Below are positions 1 to 5,307 of a DNA stretch of 5,307 nt, piece after piece. A program made the position numbers and the translations under genes. Source of the DNA: Bacillaceae bacterium (GTDB taxonomy: Bacteria; Bacillota; Bacilli; Bacillales; Amphibacillaceae); contig JASLIE010000060.1 of assembly GCA_030152985.1 (NCBI GenBank), positions 1-5,307 of the forward strand, read 5' to 3'. The notes beneath the pieces were generated by a model. That model was given only the letters and a program-made list of their open reading frames with translations, was not told the origin of the DNA and did not search any database. Within the stretch, counting starts at the first letter, position 1. Every line of letters starts with the position of its first letter.

Positions 1-28
1 ATTTTCACAATTCTGTCTTGGAAAATAA
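1..28 (+). CDS. mnmE: MnmE tRNA-modification GTPase, 3' end only (partial)
   Basis: Only the last eight codons and the TAA stop (26-28) are present; base 1 is the third base of an earlier codon. Read in this frame they give FSQFCLGK, the conserved C-terminal tail of MnmE (usually FC-I/L-GK), whose cysteine is essential for tRNA modification in the family. MnmE is a GTPase that uses methylene-tetrahydrofolate and works as a complex with MnmG to place aminomethyl-type groups on C5 of the wobble uridine (U34) of some tRNAs. The mnmG start is 16 nt downstream, and mnmE-mnmG is the expected order in Bacillota. The fragment is very short, so the call rests on this motif plus its neighbour; both agree. 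Confidence 0.85.
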
Positions 29-44
29 GAAAGGGTGAATAAAT

Positions 45-1928
45 ATGGTATTTAATGCAGGTGAATATGACGTTATTGTTATTGGGGCAGGGCATGCAGG
101 AAGTGAAGCAGGTGTTGCTGCTGCTAAGTTAGGGGCCAAAACATTAATGCTGACATTAAACTTAGACATGATTGCTTTTATGCCGTGTAATCCATCACTT
201 GGTGGTCCGGCAAAAGGGATAGTCATTCGAGAAATTGATGCACTTGGTGGTGTAATGGGGAAAGTCATTGATAAGACTCACATTCAAATGCGGATGTTAA
301 ATACAGCTAAAGGACCAGCTGTTAGAGCACTTAGAGCGCAAGCGGATAAGCCTTTATATGTAAAAGAAATGAAGGAAATGTTAGAAAAACAAGAAAACTT
401 AACACTTAAACAAGCCATGGTTGATGAACTTATTATTGAAGATGGAAAAGTAAAAGGAGTCATTACTGAGACAAAGGCAGCATATTACGCAGAACAAGTC
501 ATTGTTACAACAGGTACCTTTATGCGAGGTAAAGTCTTAATTGGTGATTTAGAATATGAAAGTGGGCCAAACAACCAAAGAGTAACGAGAAAATTAGCAG
601 AAAACATTGAAGAATTGGGTTTTGATTTAACACGATTTAAAACAGGGACACCTCCTCGAGTACACAGTGATTCCATTGATTATTCAAAAACTGAGATTCA
701 ACCAGGTGATGAAAAACCACAAGCATTCTCTTATGAAACAACAGAATATATTACAGATCAGGTTGCTTGCTGGTTGACGCACACAAATCCAGGCACACAT
801 GAAATTATTAATGATAATCTATTAAAGTCATCAATGTATTCAGGCATGGTAAAAGGAACGGGACCGAGGTATTGTCCGTCAATTGAAGATAAGATTGTTC
901 GCTTTCATGATAAGTCACGTCACCAAGTCTTTTTAGAGCCTGAAGGAAGAAATACAGATGAAGTTTATGTCCAAGGTCTGTCAACTTCACTTCCAGAAGA
1001 TATTCAGCATGAGATGTTGAAGTCAGTGCCAGGTTTAGAAAATGCAGAAATTATGCGCCCGGGCTATGCCATTGAGTATGACGCGGTTTTACCAACGCAA
1101 CTTTACCCGACACTTGAAACGAAAAAAATTGAAGGCTTATATACGGCTGGCCAGATTAATGGAACATCAGGTTATGAAGAAGCTGCAGGTCAGGGAATTA
1201 TTGCTGGAATTAATGCTGCTTTAAAATCACAAGGAAAAGACCCATTCATTATGGATCGTTCGCAAGGTTATATTGGTGTCTTAATTGATGATTTAGTCAC
1301 AAAAGGAACGCGTGAACCTTATCGTTTACTCACATCACGCGCTGAGTATCGTTTACTTTTGCGTCATGATAATGCAGACATCCGTTTGACAGAAATTGGT
1401 TATAAATTAGGTTTAATTGATGAAGAGCGTTATCAAGCTTTTTTAAAGAAGATGGAACTGATTGAGCTTGAAAAGAAACGTTTGCATAAATTAATTATTA
1501 AAGCAACAGATGAGGTACAAGCCTTATTACTTGAACATAATTCAACAAAATTAAGGGATGCTAGTCGTGCCTTAGACTTACTTAAGCGCCCAGAAGTAAC
1601 CTATGAGTTGATTGAAAAGTTAACTAAACATGTAGAAGACATCCCAGATGATGTTAAAGAACAGGTTGAAATTCAAGTTAAATATGAAGGCTATATCAAA
1701 AAAGCACATGATCAAGTCGCACGCATGAAGAAAATGGAAGATAAAAAAATCCCTGAAAATATTGATTATGATGCAGTTAGTGGACTAGCAGTTGAAGCAA
1801 AAGAAAAACTAAAAGAAATTAAACCACTTTCAATTGGACAAGCATCACGAATAGCCGGAGTAAATCCAGCAGATGTTTCGATTTTGCTTGTTTATATTGA
1901 GCAAGGTCAGATAAAAAAGAAGAGTTAA
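45..1928 (+). CDS. mnmG: MnmG (GidA), FAD-dependent tRNA uridine-34 modification enzyme
   Basis: This is the FAD/NADH-binding partner of MnmE in the cytosolic complex that makes 5-carboxymethylaminomethyl- or aminomethyl-uridine at tRNA position 34. The 627-residue product has the usual family length (about 620-630). The N-terminal Rossmann FAD motif GAGHAG is at residues 14-19. The family motif PCNPSLGG contains Cys48, and [11 protein letters not shown] contains Cys277; these are the two conserved cysteines of MnmG. The second family signature starts at [15 protein letters not shown] (368 onward). The C-terminal MnmE/tRNA-contact domain holds KYEGYI (546-551) and [16 protein letters not shown] (595-610). 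The ATG is preceded by AAGGGTGA (31-38) with a 6-nt spacer, and the start YDVIVIGAG register matches the family. It lies 16 nt after mnmE and 12 nt before rsmG, so it is almost certainly cotranscribed. Nothing is truncated or unusual. Confidence 0.98.
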   Translation: MVFNAGEYDVIVIGAGHAGSEAGVAAAKLGAKTLMLTLNLDMIAFMPCNPSLGGPAKGIVIREIDALGGVMGKVIDKTHIQMRMLNTAKGPAVRALRAQADKPLYVKEMKEMLEKQENLTLKQAMVDELIIEDGKVKGVITETKAAYYAEQVIVTTGTFMRGKVLIGDLEYESGPNNQRVTRKLAENIEELGFDLTRFKTGTPPRVHSDSIDYSKTEIQPGDEKPQAFSYETTEYITDQVACWLTHTNPGTHEIINDNLLKSSMYSGMVKGTGPRYCPSIEDKIVRFHDKSRHQVFLEPEGRNTDEVYVQGLSTSLPEDIQHEMLKSVPGLENAEIMRPGYAIEYDAVLPTQLYPTLETKKIEGLYTAGQINGTSGYEEAAGQGIIAGINAALKSQGKDPFIMDRSQGYIGVLIDDLVTKGTREPYRLLTSRAEYRLLLRHDNADIRLTEIGYKLGLIDEERYQAFLKKMELIELEKKRLHKLIIKATDEVQALLLEHNSTKLRDASRALDLLKRPEVTYELIEKLTKHVEDIPDDVKEQVEIQVKYEGYIKKAHDQVARMKKMEDKKIPENIDYDAVSGLAVEAKEKLKEIKPLSIGQASRIAGVNPADVSILLVYIEQGQIKKKS

Positions 1929-1940
1929 AGGGGTATGTAG

Positions 1941-2654
1941 ATGACTGAAGAAGAGTTTATAGAAGCTTTAAAGGATAAAGGGATTTCATTAACTAAGGAA
2001 CAATTAAATCAATTTGAACGTTATTATGAAGTTTTAGTTGAATGGAACGAAAAAATGAATTTAACAAACATTACCGAGAAGAAGGAAGTGTATTTAAAAC
2101 ACTTTTATGACTCAATTAGTTTAAGTTTTTATGAGGATTTATCAAAAGTTAATCGTTTGTGCGATGTTGGGGCAGGGGCAGGTTTTCCGAGTATTCCACT
2201 CAAAATATGTTATCCGCATTTAAATGTGACAATAGTTGATTCATTAAAAAAGAGAATTACTTTTTTAGAATATTTAAAGGGAGAGCTCAACTTAAAGGAA
2301 CTCCAATTTGTTCATACAAGAGCAGAAGATATAGGGAGAGACAAGGCATATCGAGAAAGCTTTGATTTAGTAACTGCACGAGCAGTCGCAAGAACAAATG
2401 TTCTATCCGAATACTGTCTTCCTTTAGTAAAAGTAAACGGAAAATTTATTGCTATGAAAGGCGCTCAAGTTGAAGAAGAGCTAAGAGAAGCTAAGAATGC
2501 TATTAATACACTCGGAGCAAAAGTGAAAGATAATATAAGTTTTACTTTACCAATTGAAAAAAGTGATCGTTCAATTATTATCATTGAAAAAAAGATAAAT
2601 ACACCTAAAAAATATCCTAGAAATCCAGGAATACCACAAAAAAAGCCGTTATAA
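1941..2654 (+). CDS. rsmG: RsmG (GidB), 16S rRNA guanine-N7 methyltransferase
   Basis: RsmG uses S-adenosylmethionine to methylate N7 of G527 (E. coli numbering) in the 530 loop of 16S rRNA; in several bacteria loss of the enzyme gives low-level streptomycin resistance. The 237-residue product matches the family length in Bacillota. It shows the N-terminal helix ending in [11 protein letters not shown] (35-45), HFYDSI (54-59), the SAM-binding motif [16 protein letters not shown] (74-88), the acidic end of the next strand (IVD, 98-100), TARAV (145-149) and MKG (172-174). The conserved C-terminal tail [17 protein letters not shown] (221-237) is also present. The ATG has an AAAGGGG Shine-Dalgarno at 1927-1933, overlapping the mnmG stop, with a 7-nt spacer. 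This tight spacing indicates one mnmE-mnmG-rsmG transcript with likely translational linkage. No clear terminator follows. Confidence 0.98.
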   Translation: MTEEEFIEALKDKGISLTKEQLNQFERYYEVLVEWNEKMNLTNITEKKEVYLKHFYDSISLSFYEDLSKVNRLCDVGAGAGFPSIPLKICYPHLNVTIVDSLKKRITFLEYLKGELNLKELQFVHTRAEDIGRDKAYRESFDLVTARAVARTNVLSEYCLPLVKVNGKFIAMKGAQVEEELREAKNAINTLGAKVKDNISFTLPIEKSDRSIIIIEKKINTPKKYPRNPGIPQKKPL

Positions 2655-2729
2655 ATAAAAAAGTCATTAAACATATGTAAAAAGCTTTAATTATGATAAG
2701 ATTATACTAGATAAGATTTTTTAAAAGAA

Positions 2730-2745
2730 TGTTTCACGTGAAACA
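2730..2745. promoter_or_regulatory. parS: parS centromere site 1 (upstream of noc)
   Basis: TGTTTCACGTGAAACA is a perfect 16-bp palindrome identical to the consensus parS of Bacillus-type chromosomes. The symmetry continues outward to a 22-bp perfect inverted repeat at 2727-2748. By established ParB biology, this is where ParB dimers load and close into a CTP-dependent sliding clamp. It lies in the 124-nt rsmG-noc spacer, 33 nt before the noc start codon, so ParB bound here could also influence noc-parA-parB transcription; that regulatory part is inference. An identical 16-mer is found at 5275-5290. Confidence 0.97.
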
Positions 2746-2769
2746 TTCGAACAATTTAGCAAAAGGTGA

Positions 2770-2778
2770 TGTTATAAT
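2770..2778 (+). promoter_or_regulatory. Possible extended -10 promoter element touching the noc start codon
   Basis: TGTTATAAT at 2770-2778 matches the extended -10 form TGnTATAAT exactly and ends at the base before the noc ATG. No good -35 element lies 16-18 nt upstream. If active, it would start transcription about 6-8 nt into noc, without the noc ribosome binding site (AGGTGAT, 2764-2770). It could therefore supply parA-parB but not full-length Noc. In such AT-rich DNA a chance match is quite possible. Confidence 0.22.
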
Positions 2779-3618
2779 ATGTTAAATTCATTCAACCGTT
2801 TTTTTTCGAATGATTCTAAGGAAAAGAACGACTCGATAAAGGAAGCAGAGATTGTACATTTGCCAGTTGCAGCTATTATTCCGAATGAATTTCAACCGAG
2901 GAAAGTTTTCGAAGATGAAAAGATCTCTGAATTAGCTCAAACATTGAAAACACATGGGATTATACAGCCGATTGTTGTACGTGTGAAGGATGCAGATACT
3001 TATGAAGTTATTGCAGGGGAAAGACGTTTAAGAGCGGCTAAATCGTTAGAATGGGAAACAATTCCAGCAATTATTAGAGAGTTTAACGATACAGAAACCG
3101 CATCCGTCGCACTAATCGAAAATATCCAACGTGAACAACTTTCTGTCATTGAAGAGGCCACAGCCTATGTTAAGTTGCTTGAACTACATGATTTAACACA
3201 AGAAGCACTTGCTCAAAGGTTAGGTAAGAGCCAATCGACAGTGGCCAATCGGATTCGATTATTAAAATTAACACCTGCTGTTCAAGCAGCTCTTATTGAT
3301 CAGACAATTTCTGAGCGACATGCACGTACCTTATTAAAATTAACTGAAAATGATGATCAAGAGTTAATTTTAAATCAAATTGTAGAAGAAAAGTTAAATG
3401 TTCAAGCGACTGAGGAGTTAATCAAGCGTTTTTTAGGTGAAGTTGAAGAGAAACCAAAGAAACGTAAGAAGCCTCAGTTTGTAAGTAAGGATATTCGTAT
3501 TGCTACAAATACAATAAAAGAATCGATTAAGTTGATTTCACAAACTGGCATTAAAGTAGAAGCGGAAGAAGAAGATTTAGAAGATTACTATCAGGTTACA
3601 ATAAAGATAAAAAAGTAG
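2779..3618 (+). CDS. noc: Noc nucleoid occlusion protein (ParB paralogue)
   Basis: Noc binds dispersed chromosomal sites, spreads as a CTP-gated clamp, attaches DNA to the membrane and keeps FtsZ rings from closing over the nucleoid. The 279-residue product has the ParB/Noc architecture. A short N-terminal membrane-targeting segment MLNSFNRFFS (1-10) resembles MKHSFSRFFG of B. subtilis Noc. The CTP-binding domain carries HGIIQP (59-64), GERR (80-83) and ENIQRE (114-119). A helix-turn-helix domain follows (about 138-163), then a basic linker KPKKRKKP (225-232) and a C-terminal dimerisation segment. It is Noc rather than a second ParB for three reasons: it has the amphipathic N-terminus, it lacks the GLGKGINALF ParA-contact peptide, and its DNA-specificity positions are Noc-like (Gln152, Lys163, Arg180). 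The ATG is preceded by AGGTGAT (2764-2770), 8 nt upstream. parA begins 25 nt after the stop. Confidence 0.95.
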   Translation: MLNSFNRFFSNDSKEKNDSIKEAEIVHLPVAAIIPNEFQPRKVFEDEKISELAQTLKTHGIIQPIVVRVKDADTYEVIAGERRLRAAKSLEWETIPAIIREFNDTETASVALIENIQREQLSVIEEATAYVKLLELHDLTQEALAQRLGKSQSTVANRIRLLKLTPAVQAALIDQTISERHARTLLKLTENDDQELILNQIVEEKLNVQATEELIKRFLGEVEEKPKKRKKPQFVSKDIRIATNTIKESIKLISQTGIKVEAEEEDLEDYYQVTIKIKK

Positions 3619-3643
3619 AAAGTTTAAATAGGTAGGTGCCATA

Positions 3644-4417
3644 ATGGGTAAAATTATTGCGATTGCAAACCAAAAAGGTGGCGTAGGAAAAACAACCTCT
3701 ACAGTCAATTTAGGCGCAAGTTTAGCAACATTGGGAAAAAAAGTACTTTTAATTGATATTGACCCTCAAGGGAATGCGACGAGTGGTGTTGGAGTTAACA
3801 AGGGTGACTTAAATGAATGTGTTTATAATATTTTAGTCGAAGAATCTCAAGTAGAAGAGGTCTGTGTGCCAACAGACGTACCTAATTTAGATATTATTCC
3901 AGCAACGATTCAATTAGCAGGAGCGGAAATTGAACTTGTCCCAGCAACAAAAAGAGAGTCTAAATTAAAACTTGCTTTATCAGATGTTAAGAAAAGTTAT
4001 GATTATATTCTGATTGACTGTCCACCATCTCTAGGTTTATTAACATTAAATGCTTTAACAGCAGCAGATAGTGTCATCATTCCAGTTCAATGTGAATTTT
4101 ATGCTCTAGAAGGCTTGAGTCAGTTGTTAAATACAATCCGTCTTGTTCAAAAACATTTAAATACAGAGTTGATGATAGAGGGTGTCTTATTAACCATGTT
4201 AGATGCTCGTACTAATTTGGGTCTTCAAGTGATCGAAGAAGTTAAAATGTATTTTCAAGATAAGGTGTATAAATCGATTATTCCACGTAATGTTCGATTA
4301 GGAGAGGCGCCAAGTCATGGTCAACCGATAACGGTTTATGATCCGAATTCACGAGGTGCAATTGAATATATGAAATTAGCAAAGGAAGTGATTGAAGTTG
4401 GCGAAGGGGTTAGGTAA
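3644..4417 (+). CDS. parA: ParA/Soj chromosome-partitioning ATPase
   Basis: This deviant-Walker ATPase dimerises on ATP, binds nucleoid DNA nonspecifically and is released when ParB stimulates hydrolysis; in Bacillus, Soj also controls DnaA according to its monomer or dimer state. The 257-residue product shows the deviant Walker A motif KGGVGKTT (11-18, signature Lys11 and catalytic Lys16). It also has the A' motif IDIDPQGN with Asp40, and the Walker B motif ILIDCPPS with Asp125. The DNA-contact arginines Arg189 (in LDARTNLG) and Arg218 (in PRNVRL) fall at the same numbers as in B. subtilis Soj. Residue 220 is Gly where Soj-type proteins usually have Ser (RLSEAPS). The ATG is preceded by AGGTAGGTG (3630-3638), 5 nt upstream. 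The gene lies 25 nt after noc and overlaps parB by 20 nt, so the three genes form one transcription unit. The short N-terminus identifies a chromosomal, not plasmid type Ia, ParA. Confidence 0.98.
   Translation: MGKIIAIANQKGGVGKTTSTVNLGASLATLGKKVLLIDIDPQGNATSGVGVNKGDLNECVYNILVEESQVEEVCVPTDVPNLDIIPATIQLAGAEIELVPATKRESKLKLALSDVKKSYDYILIDCPPSLGLLTLNALTAADSVIIPVQCEFYALEGLSQLLNTIRLVQKHLNTELMIEGVLLTMLDARTNLGLQVIEEVKMYFQDKVYKSIIPRNVRLGEAPSHGQPITVYDPNSRGAIEYMKLAKEVIEVGEGVR
4381..4391 (+). promoter_or_regulatory. parB ribosome binding site inside the end of parA
   Basis: AAAGGAAGTGA differs from the ideal AAAGGAGGTGA by one base. It touches the TTG at 4392 (no spacer) but lies 6 nt before the TTG at 4398, the normal spacing. 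This selects 4398 as the parB start. The site is within the parA coding sequence, so ribosomes finishing parA pass over it, which favours translational coupling. Confidence 0.8.
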
Positions 4418-5237
4418 GGGAATTAATGCTTTATTTCCAGATGTGGATTTAAAAGAAGAAACAGTTAAAGAAGTACCGATAAAAGAGTGCCGTCCCAACC
4501 CGTATCAACCGCGTAAAACATTTGATGCTGATGCCATAGAAGAACTTAAAATTTCAATTCAAGAGTACGGGATTATTCAGCCTTTGATTTTACGTCAAAG
4601 TATTAAAGGCTATGAAATTGTTGCGGGAGAACGCCGTTATCGAGCAGCTAAAGAGGCAGGTTTAACTACAGTTCCGGCAATTGTTAAAGACTTAAGTGAT
4701 GAAAAGATGATGGAAATCGCTTTGTTAGAAAATTTACAGCGTGAAGACTTATCTATTATCGAAGAAGCTTATGCTTATAAGAATTTACTCGAAGAACTTA
4801 ACCTTACACAAGAAGAACTTTCTCAAAAACTAGGAAAGAGTAGGTCTCATATAGCTAATACAGTTCGTTTGCTCAGCTTACCAGAGGAAGTGATTCAATC
4901 AATAAATAATAAAGAGTTATCCATGGGACACGGTCGAGCACTTTTGGGCTTGAAAGATAAGACTTTAGTAAAGAGCGTTTTAAAGAAGACGATCAATCAA
5001 GGGTTAAATGTTCGTCAAGTTGAACAATTAATTCAAGCTTTAAATAATCGGCTTGAAGAAAAACCGAAAACTGTTAAGCAAGAGAAGGATATTTTCTTAG
5101 TTGAACAGGAAGAGTCGTTGAGAAATATATTAGGTACCTCTGTTAAGATAGAAAAAGGAAAGAGAAAAGGAAAGATTGAAATAGAGTTTTATAACGATGA
5201 TGAATTAAACCGACTCATTGATGTGTTAAAAAGATAA
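4398..5237 (+). CDS. parB: ParB/Spo0J chromosome-partitioning CTPase
   Basis: ParB loads on parS, hydrolyses CTP as it slides and spreads, recruits SMC-condensin and stimulates ParA. The 279-residue product starts MAKGLGKGINALF, the ParA-activating N-terminal peptide with Lys3 and Lys7. The CTP-binding domain has YGIIQP (57-62), GERR (77-80) and ENLQRE (111-116). The helix-turn-helix includes LGKSRSHIANTVRLL (145-159), with parS-contact Arg149. The C-terminal dimerisation domain (about 235-279) has a Lys/Arg-rich stretch IEKGKRKGK (251-259) suited to nonspecific DNA contact. Start choice: TTG at 4398 gives the family N-terminus, the right Shine-Dalgarno spacing, and numbering that puts Gly77, Arg80, Asn112 and Arg149 exactly where B. 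subtilis Spo0J has them. The TTG at 4392 would add two residues and leave no spacer. It overlaps parA by 20 nt and ends at a terminator. Confidence 0.97.
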   Translation: MAKGLGKGINALFPDVDLKEETVKEVPIKECRPNPYQPRKTFDADAIEELKISIQEYGIIQPLILRQSIKGYEIVAGERRYRAAKEAGLTTVPAIVKDLSDEKMMEIALLENLQREDLSIIEEAYAYKNLLEELNLTQEELSQKLGKSRSHIANTVRLLSLPEEVIQSINNKELSMGHGRALLGLKDKTLVKSVLKKTINQGLNVRQVEQLIQALNNRLEEKPKTVKQEKDIFLVEQEESLRNILGTSVKIEKGKRKGKIEIEFYNDDELNRLIDVLKR

Positions 5238-5269
5238 GAGGCTGACTACTCATGTCGGTCTTTTTATTT
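5236..5269 (+). terminator. Rho-independent terminator after parB
   Basis: The arms GGCTGAC (5240-5246) and GTCGGTC (5254-5260) form a 7-bp stem with two G-U pairs around a 7-nt loop. They are followed by TTTTTATTT (5261-5269). Bases 5236-5239 (AAGA) can extend the stem with the first T residues. The hairpin starts directly at the parB stop codon and most likely ends the noc-parA-parB transcript. The wobble pairs make it moderate rather than strong. Confidence 0.75.
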
Positions 5270-5274
5270 CTGTA

Positions 5275-5290
5275 TGTTTCACGTGAAACA
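5275..5290. promoter_or_regulatory. parS: parS centromere site 2 (downstream of parB)
   Basis: TGTTTCACGTGAAACA is a perfect 16-bp palindrome, identical base for base to the site at 2730-2745; here the symmetry extends to 18 bp (5274-5291). It lies just beyond the T-run of the parB terminator, outside any coding sequence. It is a predicted ParB loading site. The flanking bases differ from site 1, so the identity is confined to the parS core rather than reflecting a longer duplicated segment. Confidence 0.97.
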
Positions 5291-5307
5291 TTTTAGAGAG
5301 AGTGATG

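Noticed and set aside
1057..1064. GCCCGGGC palindrome in mnmG as a Noc binding site core
   Set aside because: It shares only CCCGGG with ATTTCCCGGGAAAT; the flanking bases do not match and it encodes conserved MnmG residues.
2210..2218. TTATCCGCA, one mismatch from the DnaA box TTATCCACA
   Set aside because: It is a single site inside conserved rsmG coding sequence (Tyr-Pro-His), with no cluster and no AT-rich unwinding element, so it does not indicate an origin.
2465..2674. A 69-codon minus-strand open frame with a hydrophobic, membrane-like translation, antisense to the rsmG end
   Set aside because: It lies almost wholly over the conserved RsmG C-terminus, whose Lys- and Glu-rich codons read as Phe/Leu/Ser/Ile on the other strand. 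No Shine-Dalgarno precedes its ATG.
2703..2708. TATACT as a -10 box for a noc promoter upstream of parS
   Set aside because: It matches 5 of 6 bases, but no acceptable -35 lies 16-18 nt upstream and there is no TG extension. Such hexamers are common in this AT-rich spacer.
2727..2748. The parS 1 palindrome read as a transcription terminator (T-rich sequence follows it on the minus strand)
   Set aside because: The 16-bp core is an exact parS match, which explains the symmetry. There is no minus-strand gene needing a terminator here, and the stem is low in GC.
4918..4926. TTATCCATG as a DnaA box in parB
   Set aside because: It has two mismatches to consensus, is isolated, and lies in coding sequence.
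2779..5237. noc and parB as a recent tandem duplication around parA
   Set aside because: The two proteins share the ParB fold and CTP motifs but differ in N-terminal peptide, specificity residues and C-terminus. They are an ancient paralogue pair known across Bacilli.
5291..5307. Start of a further gene at the window end (GTGATG)
   Set aside because: GTG or ATG is present, but the preceding AGAGAG is not at a usable Shine-Dalgarno spacing and no codons follow, so no start can be supported.

Overview
The window is a compact stretch of chromosomal core genes from a low-GC Gram-positive bacterium (Bacillota, most likely class Bacilli). It is AT-rich, every gene lies on the + strand, and the Shine-Dalgarno sequences are variants of AAAGGAGGTGAT. 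The gene order mnmE-mnmG-rsmG-noc-parA-parB is the classical origin-proximal order of Bacillus-type chromosomes. A true noc gene beside parA/parB argues for Bacilli rather than Clostridia. I cannot name the species. The origin itself (dnaA, DnaA-box clusters) is not in the window.

Layout. Positions 1-28 are the last codons of mnmE, recognised by its C-terminal FC-x-GK motif. mnmG (45-1928) and rsmG (1941-2654) follow with gaps of 16 and 12 nt and look like one RNA-modification operon: MnmE and MnmG modify the wobble uridine of certain tRNAs, and RsmG methylates 16S rRNA. A 124-nt spacer (2655-2778) has no convincing terminator but carries a perfect parS site (2730-2745). Then come noc (2779-3618), parA/soj (3644-4417) and parB/spo0J (4398-5237, TTG start, overlapping parA by 20 nt). 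A hairpin terminator begins at the parB stop codon, and a second, identical parS follows at 5275-5290. The last 17 nt contain no gene that can be supported.

How the genes work together. ParB loads on parS as a CTP-dependent clamp, spreads, recruits SMC and stimulates the ParA ATPase, so origins are organised and segregated. Noc is a ParB paralogue that binds different sites and protects the nucleoid from division. Two parS copies bracket the cluster that encodes the proteins acting on them, so ParB bound there should cover its own genes.

All genes are full length, apart from mnmE which is cut by the window edge, and their key catalytic residues are intact. I found no mobile element, RNA gene, CRISPR array or accessory system, and no evidence of a previously undescribed system. 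The points worth a second look are small: the parS pair flanking the cluster, the parB start site, Noc specificity and membrane-anchor substitutions, and a promoter-like element touching the noc start codon.
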